From Epiperipatus broadwayi (Eukaryota > Onychophora > Udeonychophora > Euonychophora > Peripatidae): DNA of 64,000 bases. Shown in pieces: positions 1 through 13,731 of the stretch (positions are counted from its first letter, which is position 1; the number at the start of each line of letters is the position of its first letter). The stretch lies in contig JAQFVV010006255.1 in NCBI GenBank assembly GCA_028023455.1, positions 4,404,001-4,468,000 of the forward strand. The letters are read 5' to 3'. The notes under the pieces are model-generated. The model was not told the origin of the DNA. It searched no databases and saw only the letters and a list, made by a program, of their open reading frames with translations. The translations under genes were made by a program, and so were the position numbers.

Positions 1-3000
1 AAAATAACTTCAATACTATTATTAAAAAAATCTCACTTTATATGGTTAATGTATTAAATAATAAACACTGTATTAAGAAAGGAAAATTTAAAAAATATAT
101 CAACTGATGAAACATATTGTAATTCTTCTCAACATAATTTCAAAACATTCACTACATGTTGCAAAAATTTTATTTTTATTGTAAATATAAAATAAAGAAC
201 ATTCTATCAATTTATATACTAATAAGGTCAAAACTTTTCAACAGTGTGGTCAATGGTCAAATATAAAAGTAAACCATTATCATCATCATTATCAGACATT
301 TGGAAATGAATATAGTCTTTCTAATTTCTATAGATAAAACACACAAAATATATTAAATATAAATATAGAAAGGACTGTAAGAAATATGTCACTATATATC
401 TAACACTGGTTGTAAAATCTCTCATCTGTCAGTGCTGCCTTGTAACTTTTGCAATGAACTCCTCACTTAAAGGTAACCTTCAATGCATCTATCCCCAGTT
501 ACATTTTCTCAATGAGAGCAATCAATATTTCACTTTCTTAAAGAGTTTTTGCAATAATCTTCATTATATAAATAGATTTTATCTCTCTTACAATAACCAA
601 TCTCAATTTCGTTATAAAATATATTTTTGTAAATTCTACTACCATTTATTCATTTTACAAACACAACATAACAAATGTATTTCTTTCCAATATTGAGTAT
701 AATATCAAATCTAAAAAGTGAGCAAATGAATCAATTGGTTCCTATTTTAAATATTTCCCCCCAAAAACCTTGCATTACATCTGTAAGGGATTCGTGACTT
801 ATGTCAAATGAATTCAGCAAACTAGTATCCCTATACAATAATTTTGCTACAGCAGTTATGTCACTATAATATAGTTGAAATACAATGGAGTTAGAAAAAT
901 TATTTATATAGGTACACTAGCTTTAAATACAGATCAATTGATTTTTAATATTCATTTCATATGATAATATATTTGATGTGCTATATGAAATTTATTTTTC
1001 TGTTATTATATAAACATGAAACCATCTATCATATATTTTGGGAACCTATTTTCATATTAATCAACACCAATTTTTCCCACCTGGGCATGAAACCAAGTCT
1101 GCAAAATCCAAAACCCCAAGTATTCTATTTTGTTTTGAGGCAACTCATTCACATAGCACATGCCAGATGAACCTACTTTAATACGTGGTACTAAATTTTA
1201 AAAGTTAAAAACAATTAAATAAAATAATAATAATGAATATCATTTTTAAAATGAATTTTAAATTTCATTATAACTATAGAGATTAAACTTTGTTTTTTGG
1301 GTAAGAAAGTATTTTTCTTTATATCCAGAGCCTTAAAATTTTACTGATCAAAATATTTTTCTTGAACAGAACTCCAGAAAAAAGATAAGACAATACAAGC
1401 ATTTATATATATTGTGCCATCTGGCATGTCCCAACCAAATGTAATCACATGTAATTATTAAAAAAAAAATGTATTAAATATTAACTCATTATTTTATGCC
1501 AAGATTATTAACCCTTGAGATCAGCAATAAAAATCTCTCTGACCTTATTATACATACACATTATCTGTGAATGGATTCAGAGTTGATTTTAGAATGTGCA
1601 AAATTTATAATCTATTCCCTTTATCTTTAAAACCACGTATTTATATATGTATTTCGATAAGTACCTTGTAAATAAATAAATTATATTTCTTGTGATGAAT
1701 ATGTTCATATAAATGCATATGATTGATGTTTTGAAATGTATTTTTTAATAACAGTAATTATTTGATAAATTCAAAAGGCAAGCATGAGAGAATTAAATTA
1801 TAAAATGCTAATGATATTCACATCATTCTTTTGAAAAGAAAAAAAGAACCTGTGTCTTGAAAACAAAACCCAGTATGTAGTTCTCTTCTTGAAATGCATT
1901 TTTAAAAAAATTGTAGGCCTAATAAACATTCTTCAGTTATGGAAATCATGATACAATCTTTTATGAAGAATTATATATAGGAATCTCACCACATGGCTGG
2001 CTAATAGAAATTTTGTTGTCTTGCTTTTCAGATAAACAAAATCTAAACCAATGGCTTAATACTGATCAAAATTGTCATAAATATTGCATTCAAAAAAATC
2101 TACTCTTAACTTCAATGGAAATGTTAAAATATTCTCTTTTAACCTTAAATTATATATATATAAGTGTGTGTGTGTACCTAGAATAATACAAGTTCTCAGA
2201 AATAAAACCAATAGCAATATTAAGGAAACTAAGGAATAATTATTTATATATAAAGATGGAATGATCATTTATGAAGGATGGTCAATTTCTTAATTCATTC
2301 TTGTTAATCTATTTTGATAACATCTGTTGCACCATCTGTCTCATACATGTAGACTAAATCTATCATAAATTCATAATGTACTTGCATGTGTAGTCTTATA
2401 TTCATGGATAAGAACATTATAATGGATAAAATAACAGTTACTCCTTTAAATGAATTAAACAGCAAGAGGGAAGGGATCTCTTGAAAATTAAAATTTAACT
2501 GCACCTAATATATATATTGTGATAATTATTGGGATGAATTATTATTGCCAAACTATTCTGGATATGAAATTGCATTATATTCTAATGGGAATAAATTTCT
2601 TCTAATACCTTCAGATCATTATTGTTTTACAGATATTAGATAATTCTCTTGGATTGTGAAAGTTAAGATATAACTAGATTATAGTTATTGAATAATCTCA
2701 CCTACTGAAAATAGCTAAATGCTACATTTAAATCTTATTACATTAATTTGAAAAGCTGATCAATAATTGTGTGTTTCTTAAAATGAATTAATGAACATAT
2801 GCACAACTAGCAGAAAATAATAATTATTATTCCAAATTATAAGAAATTATCACTTAAATATCCTAATAATTTATTTAGAATTTATTTTATTGTAATAGTA
2901 ATAAGTCACAATTAAGTTTAAAAAATATTATTTTAGCTTCCTTTAACTCTCTTGTACTATACTAGCATTCTGACCAATTTCTTTGTTCTCATTTATTTTA

Positions 3001-4378
3001 AGCTTTCAACTTTCAATTTAATATTAAATCATTATCATTTATTAGAATATAGTGAATTTGACCTCATTTGATAGATATTTTTGTCTAGAAATTAACTAAA
3101 TTTTAAAAAAAAATCACAGTTGATTTTTAGGAATTATTTTAAAAATTAGATTTTAATCAAAACAGATTCAATTTGCAAAATGAATGAATGAAATCTTATT
3201 TGTTTGATATTTATTTTAAAAATCTGAAATAATTATTTTTAATATCTAGTAAATCTATCAATTTATGCTTTAGAAGTTTAAATATTTTTTTGTAATTTTT
3301 ATGATATCATTAAATGTTATAACAGACTATTTAGTGACAACATTTCTAGACAGTTGTATTTTCTGTGACTGTAATGTCCATGGTAACAATATTCAGAAGA
3401 ATATATTCTTTTATATTTAAAAATTAGACATTTCTGTAAAAAGTAAATATGTAATGATATATATTTTTGATTCCAATAATTATTACCCAATTACTATACA
3501 AAAATGATCATAAACTTTCCAAAAAATGAAGTTTTTAAACCATCATAATATTTTCTTGAAGTAATCTCACTAAGTTTGAAATCACCAAATACATAATAGG
3601 TACCCATCATTGGAAACTTTGAAGATATGTTTATTTGATTACCCTAATATATTTTGAATTTTTTTGAAATTAAAATATTAAAATATATATATATACTTGA
3701 ATTTTAAAGCTGTAAAAAAAAAAAGTTTGCAAAATTTCTAGTTAGAGGGCAAAAAATGTAAATATAACTTCTTGACTTCTGGACCAAGTAAGTTTTGTAA
3801 TTAAAAACACAAGAGTTAATGAAAGTTAAATTATATATATATTTTTTCTTCTGGTTATGAAAGATAAATATGTTATTCTAATATCATCATAGCTCTAAAC
3901 ACATACAATTATTTCATTTTGAAAGTTCTTCATATTATTATTAATCTGATATTTATCTATTTTATTTATTGCAAATAAATTATTGCTGCTATTATATTAA
4001 ATTATGAGCCCTGAATATTATTTACTCAATACATTGAGAATAATAATTATAAGTAATATCCAAAACATAATAAAAATAAAGAGATATATACTGATCAATA
4101 AACTTTAACTAATACATAATTTGAAACATAATATCTCACATGTAATAAATCAGTTGGTATTTAAATTGTTATCCCAGGTTTACATTAATTTAAAAATATA
4201 TAGCATTTTTTATTAACTGATTTATTATGAAAATATATTGATATAATTCAGGGATTTATGGCCTCAAACATATAAAATTTGTTTCATGTTATGTGTAGAA
4301 ATTTTTTTTATTGTTAAATTTGATTTGAGCTTAATAGAGTCTCTATCTCTCAAGCAATCCACACTATTTGTTTATTTA

Positions 4379-4381
<3 letters not shown>
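1..4381. other. A+T-rich stretch, no gene recognised
   Basis: No convincing exon, RNA gene or transposon protein is visible on either strand. The open frames here are under about 80 codons and rich in Ile, Tyr, Phe, Leu and Lys, as expected by chance at this base composition. A short (TA)n(TG)n tract lies at 2151-2175. Diverged repeats could be present that cannot be seen by eye. Confidence 0.6.

Positions 4382-4463
<82 letters not shown>
4382..4463. repeat. (TA)41 microsatellite
   Basis: An uninterrupted alternating TA run of about 82 bp. It produces a spurious open frame of alternating Tyr and Ile. Such a tract can extrude as a cruciform and is probably length-polymorphic. Confidence 0.97.
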
Positions 4464-4466
<3 letters not shown>

Positions 4467-5027
4467 CAGCATTAAACAAAGAAAGATATTAACAGGTACA
4501 AGTCAATACAGATATGACAAAGTTGCAATAAAGTTTATTTTTATTTTCAAACAATCTGACTAAAATAATAATAATTTGTGTCATAGTTTTTTTAATATTT
4601 CATAACTTATTCTACTACAAAGGCTTTAGCCTAAAATAGAAACATATATTATATGCAATGCGTTTTTAAGACAAAATTTATTCATGCTTACATACTTATA
4701 TGTGAAGAAAATATATGAGAAACAAATAACTATCATGTATTATTAATGTAATACTGTTAATTATATAATTAATACATTGCAAGGCAATGCCTTATAATAT
4801 TATAAATGAGAGCATTTAAAAACCATAAGTATACATTATATTATGACAATGCAAAACTCACACTGATCAGTTTCAGAGAAATCCTTCCATAGGTGCACCA
4901 AACCCTAACAGTTTTAACCACAAATCACAAAAAGTTAATATTTTTTTTTACTTACTTTTATTTTAAAGTTTGAGAAATAAAATATGCAAATAAGTATTAT
5001 ATATATATTAGTATTATCTAAAATCGT

Positions 5028-6182
5028 ATTTCCTATTTTTACCATTGCATATATATTATTATAAAAAAATTTACTAGCCTTAATAAAAATTATACTTCTG
5101 TCTGTTAATTCAAATGTTTTCCACAGTATAAGCTTTACCAAATATATAATTTTAATCCAGAAATGTTTATTTTTTTTGACAGTATTTACAATTGCTGTTT
5201 TCAAACTTAGAGAAAATATTATATATACATATACTGTAATTCATAGTTACAGATTTTTAGGAGCAACTATGTAAAATAGTAGTATAAATAACCACCAAGA
5301 TTTTAGCAAATAATATTTTCTTTAATCTTCACTTCACCGTATAAATGAACGTAATGTCACTTTATTCTACAGCTTATGTAGTATGATGTAAACAACAGCT
5401 TTCTACTCTAGTGCCACCTATAATAAGCTTTGCAATCAGTGCCAGATGATAGTGCATTAAAATCCCTAACTCCCAAAAATATGTGAAATCAATACAATTA
5501 TACATCTGATGATTACTTTTATTTTCCAATCTATTATCAAACTAAAAGTCTGAAATTCAAAAACTCCCAAGATTTTAATACAATCCTATTTTCCTGTATA
5601 CTTATATAGATTAAATTTCATGTCAGTAACTATACATTATAGAAACTTCAGTTGTTTTCTAACTATATACATCTTTTTTTTTTTGATTAGAAATATGTAT
5701 AACAATTTATTTTCATTTATCTCTTTGGCTTACATGATATGATACAAACAAAAGCAGTTACTGCTATCTATAATAAGCTTGAGTAATCAGTGATTATTAG
5801 ATGATAGTGGATTTAAATATCTATTTTTAACTATAGGCATTTGCATTGGTATATTTAGTTATGGCAATATGGCATAAACAAGAGAAGTTCTCTGATTTAG
5901 CATCATCCATAGTAAGTTTGAGTGATCAATTATATCAGATGGTAATGAATTTACATCCTTATCTTCATTTTCTGTATTCCTCTATTAATTTTCAGGCAAT
6001 ATAATCAAATCTTCATAATCCTAAGCCATTTTCTCATATTTCCTTTTCCATGTTTTAAGAATTTGTTTTAATATAATTTAAATAATGTAAATTCCTATTT
6101 TTACCACTGCATATATATTATTATAAAAAATTTAACAGATTTAATAACAATTACACTTATGTTTTTTAATTCAAATGTTACC
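5028..6182. repeat. Old repeat cluster with 93-bp direct repeats at both ends
   Basis: The segments 5028-5121 and 6091-6182 are clearly similar direct copies sharing cctatttttacca, a TA-rich core and ttaattcaaatgtt. Between them three diverged copies of another unit of about 100 bp occur at roughly 5366-5467, 5728-5822 and 5853-5958. Each has a tatgat/atggca start, an ataataagctt-like centre and an agatgatagtg-like end. This could be a decayed element with terminal direct repeats or a degraded satellite. No coding sequence is seen. Confidence 0.6.
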
Positions 6183-7728
6183 CATATTTAATAAACTATT
6201 CCCAAGACAAATTGGTTTTTGTAAAATGTGAGACATATTAAGAAAATTATTATTGTGTAATGCAGAATGATCACCACTATAAACCTAAATCTGGAAATGA
6301 AAAATGGTAATCTTGATCTTCAATGCTCTTTTATTCATGGTCGTAGAAGAACATCTGTAATCACTATGATACTATCTTTAAAAAGGCAATGGTGATCTAT
6401 TTTTTTATTTATGCTAAAAACATCATTAAAAATAGAACCGAAAGTATTACAAAATGTTATTGAAGGCGGGTTAGCTGAAAGAAAATTCATTTTATATTAG
6501 AATATAGCAAAGAGTTTTTTAGTCAATATAATAGGAGCAAAAACATCAGAAAATTTGTCTATAGATAAAACTTAAATTTAAAAAAGCATCTATACATCAT
6601 GCTGAAAACTCATATGTATATATAATATCCACAGCTTAAAACAATGAAAACTGAATATTTTTAAAAGAAAAATAATGATAACAAGAGATGTAAGGGAACT
6701 AAAATACACTGAAAAATCTCTAATGTTTAAAATCTTGTTCACTGGAAAAGTTTTAAAAAAATGAAGTTAATGTTGCAACTTTAGTAATGGGATATCAATT
6801 TAGTTTGATAAAATATCACAGTCAAACACAATACTTATATAAGAATACCTTACAACTTCTATGGCTGAATTACATTGCATTTTCTGAAAGTAATGAGTAA
6901 CATATGAACAAATATCATTCACTTCATTATGCATTCAATTCCAAAGTCAAAATATAACTGCTATAGTTATGGTTGAAAGAAGAAGAAAGTACTTAAGAGA
7001 ATTTTATACAGAAAACTACTGATTACAAACACATGTTATCAACAAGCTCAATGTTAATACATGTTGATTATAACCTATGTATAAGCAGATAAAAAGTTTT
7101 TAAGATTAGTTAGCAGAACAACCACACAAATATTTAATGTTTTTTTTTATTTCTTTAAGAGAGCCTAGTTTTACTTCATCTTGATTTCTCCACAATTTGC
7201 TGCCAACATATAATAAATGAAGAATTTGGAGAATAGCAGTGTGAGAATTCACTCATTCTTCTCTGTAAATATTCTTAAAAACTATCTATGATAATCTTGT
7301 GCATTGGTTAAGTATAGATAATAAATTATTATGTGTTCTTATTTAAAATTCTAATCATAAAATACTAAAAAGATAAACCCAAAGCTCAGCATCTTTAGAA
7401 TTATAATACTTTCATGACCAACAGTGAAGATTATATCATATTCTCATAATACTTTGTATTTTTTTTATAAACAATAAATATTTATCTTTCCCAGAATAGT
7501 CTAAAACATTTATCTTATAATTAATATTAGTAAAATAACACCAATAAGTAAATGAATAGTGTGATTAGCTATGAGCCTGCTATATGAAAGAATCCTTAAG
7601 TTTACTTGAAACCAGCAGTTTCTTCTTTTATCTGGGATTCAAATCCTAAATCATTTTATTTATCATGTCATGACTACTCCTTTTAATCAATTGTGTAAAA
7701 TAATTACATTTATTTAATTATAATCCAG
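6183..7728. other. A+T-rich stretch, no gene recognised
   Basis: Nothing recognisable was seen on either strand. Frames are short and broken. Confidence 0.5.
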
Positions 7729-7834
7729 CATATATATATATATATGTCAATAGATGGCGTTCTACCAAAAACACCGTCAAGCGTAAGTTTGTTTACATAA
7801 ACGTCAGAGCAAGCATTCACTATCTCTAACTTTA

Positions 7835-7892
7835 ATTCCACTTTCAGATCATGATTTCAAGCTATTTGCTATCATCAGTGAAAGACAGGAAT
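7835..7892 (-). ncRNA. Type I hammerhead ribozyme motif (family B, left arm)
   Basis: Read on the minus strand, the core CTGATGA (7872-7878) is preceded by CTTTCA. Then come a stem II of AGC/GCT closing an AAATA loop, the GAAA box (7855-7858) and a self-complementary stem III ATCATGAT (7848-7855). The cleavage-site C is at 7847, followed by TGAAAG (7841-7846), which pairs perfectly with CTTTCA as stem I. A second helix ATTCC/GGAAT (7888-7892 and 7835-7839) extends stem I beyond an internal bulge. All invariant core bases are present. Bases 10.1 and 11.1 are T and T instead of the usual G-C pair. Confidence 0.8.
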
Positions 7893-8445
7893 AAGAAACT
7901 AGATCTAAACACAAACTCTGAGCATTTATGAAACAGTTTCTATTCAGCTTGCAAGCATAAATCTTTTAGACACGTAATGTCTTCAAACTCAGCATAGCAA
8001 GCCAGATAGCTATATGGGTCTAATATCAGTTCAGCATCACCACATAGTAGAAGCTTCTGCAATATATATCATTGCTAGAAAGACCTCAAAGGTACATTTA
8101 TGAAAAAAAAAAGTTAAAAACTTGCTAACGTTTGTATTTATGTCAACAGATGGCATTCTACCAAAAACACCGTCTACCATCTGTTGACATAAATACAAGC
8201 ATTAGCAAGTTTTTAACTTGTTTATTTTGTTTTTCATAAATGTACCTTTGAGGTTTTTCTTGCAATGATATATATTGCAGAGGCTTCTACTATGTGGTGA
8301 TGCTGAAATGATATCAGACCCATGTATCTATCTGGCTTGCTATGCTGAGTTTGAAGACATTAACATGTCTAAATGATTCACACTTGCAAGCTGAATAGAA
8401 ACTGTTTCATAAATGCTCAGAGTTTGTGTTTAGATCTAGTTTCTT

Positions 8446-8503
8446 ACTCCTGTCTTTCACTGACGATAGCAAATAGCTTGAAATCATGATCTGAAAGTGG
8501 AAT
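8446..8503 (+). ncRNA. Type I hammerhead ribozyme motif (family B, right arm)
   Basis: Mirror copy of the left-arm motif. Stem I CTTTCA (8454-8459) precedes the core CTGACGA (8460-8466). Position 7 is C, which is a permissive position. Stem II AGC/GCT, GAAA (8480-8483) and stem III ATCATGAT (8483-8490) follow. The predicted cleavage base is C8491, followed by TGAAAG (8492-8497). The outer stem I helix has one mismatch here. Confidence 0.78.
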
Positions 8504-8853
8504 TAAAGTTAGAGATAGTGAATGCTTGCTCTGACATTTATGTAAACAAACTTACGCTTGACAGTGTTTTTGGTAGAATGCCATCTATTGACATAAATAC
8601 AAGCATTAGCAAGTTTTTAACTTGTTTTTTTTCATATATATATATTATTTAGAAATATAAGCGAAATAGTGCCTAAAGCTAATCTGGGATAATGATGTAA
8701 TTAAGTTGCAAGCTTTAAGTGTCCATATATATTCAATGGACCATTAGTAAGAATGGATTTCCATTCTTGCTATTAAAAGGTGTGAAGGTTGCCTTGACAG
8801 TAGTCAGAAATATTGATTACTACATTTTACTGTGAATGTTTAGGTGGTTACTG

Positions 8854-8860
8854 GTTGGAA

Positions 8861-8898
<38 letters not shown>

Positions 8899-8901
8899 TT
8901 C

Positions 8902-8938
<37 letters not shown>
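8854..8938. repeat. (TA)n hairpin with mirrored unique flank
   Basis: gttggaactt (8854-8863) is followed by (TA)16, then by its reverse complement aagttccaac (8896-8905), then by a second (TA)n to 8938. The unique 10-mer has been copied in inverted orientation across the TA tract. The open frame over it is an artefact. Confidence 0.9.
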
Positions 8939-8940
<2 letters not shown>

Positions 8941-11900
8941 CTACTGTAAAGAGCTTTATGATAAAAAAAGTAATTCATCCATCTGTCATGCTTATAATCT
9001 GGACTTTGCAAGCCAAGTGAAATTCTTTTCATAAGCTATAGCAATTTTCTTTCAAATATCTAGCCCATAACTAATTCATAGCAATCACTAAACATTGGTT
9101 AATGAATAAGAATATAACTACTCTTAATTAAAGAATAAAACGCATATAAAAAACGATTCAAAATCTCAAATTCAGAAATTGGAAAATCTGTTGACTATTA
9201 ACCTCTCCTTGAAGAGTTTTTTATGAGAGGTTGTTGGAAATCCCTTTGCTAAGCAGAGATTATTTACTTAAAAGCCTGTTTTATTTATCGAAACTGTTAA
9301 TGATAAAAATATATAAACATGAAACTTTTTTAACATTACTGTTATGTATCAGCAAATATATATCAAATCAAATATAAAAGTCATTTAGCAAGTATTTTCA
9401 GGTTTATATGATTATATCAGAACTATTATTTTAAAAAGCTTATATTAATAGTAATATTTGTATCTACTTCTTTATATTTCATTTTTAATATTAAGACATT
9501 TATTATACCATACATCAATCTTTCAAGAAACTAAAGTTTTGTGATCGCGTGAAAACTAAGATTCGTCAGACATAAGTGTTTGTCTTTCATAAAATTACTT
9601 CTACCATTTCTGTAATATCGGAACATTGTTTCCAATGAACTTTCTATACACTTCAGTACACCATAATTCTGCCAACTCTAGTACTGACAAGTTATTTTTG
9701 ATACTATATAGGCATACAATTTTGAATTACATTTAATAAACTTTAGCCGTCAAAAAACCAAAAAAACAAAGAAATATTTTGATATGAACCCATCATTTTT
9801 ATTCAAATGTTTAATTTTACTGATCAGATAAACTTCTTTAGTGAATAATTCTTATATAAAGATATGTGCGTGTTTAAATGAGCTCAATATTTTTGCACAG
9901 CTTTTTTTTTTACCATGATTTTTAAAAAATATTTTTTTTTTAAAAATTATTTGTAACAAATATTTCTTAGTATACAAAGCAATCACCTTATTTAAGTGAG
10001 GATTACTAAAGCCTAATGCCGTACTAGAAACTTTTGAAGTTGCCATAGCACTGACATAAACTCATTTTTCATACGAAATTTCATCGCAGGATTTTTTGAT
10101 TGCCTTCCTGATAAACTTTAAAAAAACAAATATTATATATATATATTCTATAAAATCCTCTCAATGTTTAGCTTATTGTCAATACTGCAGGATTTTCAAG
10201 AAAAATGAGAAAAATTACTCCGAATCATATCTCAACACTGCCAGGTTGATCTAAACATGGTAAAGAAAGGATTTATTCTAAATCATCAACAATACAATAA
10301 TTTGTTCCTCTTTTTGTAACTCTTTGAAATGACAAAAAAAATCTGTTTTGATATAGCTTTAATAAACATTAGTTTATTTTCCATTTCAAATTTGAACATT
10401 ATACAAAAGTCCATTATCATATAAAACAGAAAATTAATTCCTCAAGTTGTCAGTTACATGTTATAAATAAAGCATTTACATGTTTTAAATTCTTTTTTTA
10501 CCAATATTTTATATATATATAAATTTTTAAATATTTTTGTTAACATTTTGAATAATTTTACTCGTAAATAAATAAATATAAATTATATTTTACAATCTTG
10601 TAAGCATCACCCGCAGCATTTATATATATATATGATATGGAAAAAAAACTAAAGGGAACATTTATCATATTAGAAATATATTTTTGATATACAACCCTAG
10701 TCTAAAAAAGGGCTGGATATCTAGTAAAAAATTTATAACAGTTTATAAAATATATAAAAAAAAATATTAGACTTCATTTAAATTTTAAAAAGACCAAATT
10801 GTTGGTTCCCCAACTAGCTGAAGCATGTGTCCAAAATTCCTTAAACGTTTAATATTTTAACATCAATAATCTACATATTGTAGTAAAATCTTCCAAAATT
10901 ATGTATGATCAGAAGTCAATATGTAATGAAAAATAATGGTATTTGTTATGAAGAAATGTAATCACAAAAAATCACAGTGAAAGGAATTGTTATAAAAATC
11001 ACATTTCCTAAGCAATTATGATCACTATAAAAAGTATATCTATAGATGAGATGTCATTTCAAAATCACTGTTTATTATAAGATTATTACAATGCATAAAT
11101 ATGTTTTGAACTTAAGAAATGAATAATGGATTGCGAAAACAATCCTATTATCATCATTGTTTACATTTTTATTTCTGAAAGATGTCTAGAAACTAAATAA
11201 GCTTCTACCATTTGTAAAATATAATGTAAAATTGTCATGATTTAATAACTATATTATTAAATTCATTTAGTTCAAAAAATCTAATAGTTTATTTGAGTGT
11301 ATTTTTATGATAATGATAAAATAGGCAAGAATTTATGATAAAAACAAAAAAGGGATTGAAAAAAAAAAAAAAAATTATAGAATGGTAAAAAAGAATACAA
11401 ATAATGCACGAGAACAAAGAAAGAATATAAAATTGTAGAATATTAAGTAAATACAATAACATGGTGACTAAATCATAATCTTTATACTGAGAGAAGTTAG
11501 TTGATTTGGTTTCTAAGTTTCTTTTAGGAATTACCAGTAACATACTTCCATGGGTAATAAGTGTGAAAATAATTATTTTGATTAATCATCCACTGTTAAT
11601 TTTCTTCATTCAAAACATAACTGGTCAATTGTAGCATTCACATAAAAATCAGTAATTTTGAAATAGATTTCATCCATAAGGACTTTTTACAAAAATTATA
11701 TTGGATTGCTTCATTTGCTTTACTTTTGATTTTATTTTTCTCATTACAAAAGTTTCATATTACCTCATCAGAGATGTTAAAAAACTGATAAATTTTGTTG
11801 AGAATGTAAAAATCATAAAATTATAAGAGAATTTTAAAATGTATATTAAGGTAAAGTATTAAAAGTGAATGTAAACATCCTGGACCCAACATACATTTTG

Positions 11901-13700
11901 ATCACAATTAGTAATGTTATAATTATTATTATACTTCAAAATTTTTCAAAATTTTAAATAAAAAAAAAGATAAAATATATAAATTATTAACTAATCCAAA
12001 CTGAAAGTCAAAATAATTTTTAAAAACTCCAAAATTGATAGAGTTGTATAAAAGATTGGGAGAATAAGATGATTAATAATAAGTTCATGAAACTAAAACA
12101 ATGAAAATGGATTAATAGATTAAGATTAGCATTAGCAGTAGATTAGAAAATTAAAATATAAGTTAATCATTTTAATATTTGACAAGATCATTAAATAATA
12201 ATGAAAGTAATAATAAAAATTGAGACCCCTTTTGTGTTAAATGTATGATTCATATTAATGTGTTTTATATAAAGCAAAGATTTGAAAAACAGTGAAAAAA
12301 AAGACTGGAAATCCTAACAATATAGATTTAGGAAAGAATGGAAAAAATAAGTTGGATAAACCAAATTTAATCATGGTGAAAAAAATAAAAATAAAAAACA
12401 TTATTTACTGATTAGAATAAAATAAAAATCTGTACTGAATATATATGTAAAAGTATAGAAATTACTAAGATATGTTGGAAAAGAATGCATGAAATAAAAG
12501 GAAAAGGAATGTTGATAGATGACATTAATAAGTGGTAGCTTTAGGCTTTTGAAAAAAGATAGAAAGTGATATTATTATTTGGATAAAATCATCTAAGAGT
12601 TATTTTTTGGAAGAACATTTATGTTAATAAAGCATTACATTGCATGGAAATATTACAATCTATTACATTTTGCATATTTTAAAGAAATAATTTAGTTTTA
12701 TGATAAAAATGGCATCTCCATCATATATATTAGTAGTCTTCTTTCTTTTCTTTACAAAAGTAAAGGAAAAAATAAAATACAATAATGTTTACTTATGGTG
12801 GTTTTTAAAATTTTAATTTTTAAAATTATAAGCTAATATCATTTTTATAAATGTGGTAAAAATATGAAAAACCTTGGTAGTGGCAATATGTAATGGTTGA
12901 AATGTTGGGAAAAAATTATGATAATGATTTTGATTCAAGTAAATTAACAAGCTCTCAAAATATAAAATGGGTTAAATTAGTTGTGAGAATACTGATTGGG
13001 GAAATATTGTTAAAAAAACGCTAACATCTTCCAAAATGTCAGTGTTAGTATGTTATCTCATAATAAATTTAAATAACTATTATCTAATAAGAACTTGGAT
13101 AGTAATTTCCCTTTTAATAATTTTAATTCTGGATTTATAAAATTTCATATTTGTAAATATTTAATTACAAAATCAATAATTTGTTTTAAATTGACAAGCA
13201 ACATCAGAAGATGCCCAGCATGGATAACTAGTAATTTAGTAGAAGATTAATAAAAAAAATTATTTAAAATCCTTGAGTGAAAATTTAATAGATTAAAAAA
13301 TTAAATACTAAAATTAAATCTGATATCAAAAAATAAAAATGTCAACATTATATATAAAAAAGTATTGATAAAAATATTTCTTTGCAATGGAAATTGATTA
13401 ATTCTTTGATGAATAATAATCTATGTCAAACCAAATTAAGTTTATAAATAACAATGGTAAATAAAAAATATTCTGATTTGTTTACTAAATTTTTTTAATT
13501 TATGTTAGTAGATAATAAGATTTTTCATTTAACTTCTTCTAGTCTTAATTTTTTTTTATATATGTATTCTATTGACTTCCACTTGCTTTACATAGTTGAT
13601 GATTGAAATTTTGTTCATTCAACTAAAATAGATAATTTAACATCAAAAATTCTTTAAAAAAAGTAATATTACTTAATCTTTCCCTAAAAGCTTGATCATT
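8939..13700. other. A+T-rich stretch, no gene recognised
   Basis: No exon or transposon domain is recognised. The segment 9520-9750 is a little less A+T-biased, but its minus-strand frame breaks after about 30 codons and matches nothing I know. Confidence 0.5.
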
Positions 13701-13731
13701 TCCCACATACCTGAATATTTGTATTATTATG

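Larger units (their letters stand above)
7729..8645. mobile_element. Hammerhead-bearing palindromic element, family B
   Basis: A near-perfect palindrome of about 850 bp. The left arm (7745-8153) is the reverse complement of the right arm (8177-8593), with a 23-bp spacer. The arm start ccatctgttgacataaatac recurs, slightly changed, at 8581-8600 and continues to about 8632. The right half is therefore one complete unit followed by the beginning of a second, and the left half is a head-to-head copy. Each arm contains one type I hammerhead motif. catatatatatat precedes the element (7729-7741) and follows it (8633-8645), which fits a 13-bp target duplication, but the sequence is too simple to be sure. 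There is no protein-coding potential. The arms are highly similar, implying recent origin or gene conversion. Relation to Penelope-like terminal repeats is inferred from the ribozyme and from boxes shared with the other elements here. Confidence 0.8.

Noticed and set aside
4286-4492. Open frame with a long Tyr-Ile repeat
   Set aside because: It is the translation of the (TA)41 microsatellite.
9520-9760. Less A+T-biased patch with a 30-codon minus frame (NNLSVLELAELWCTEVYRKF)
   Set aside because: Too short, no splice context, no recognised family.
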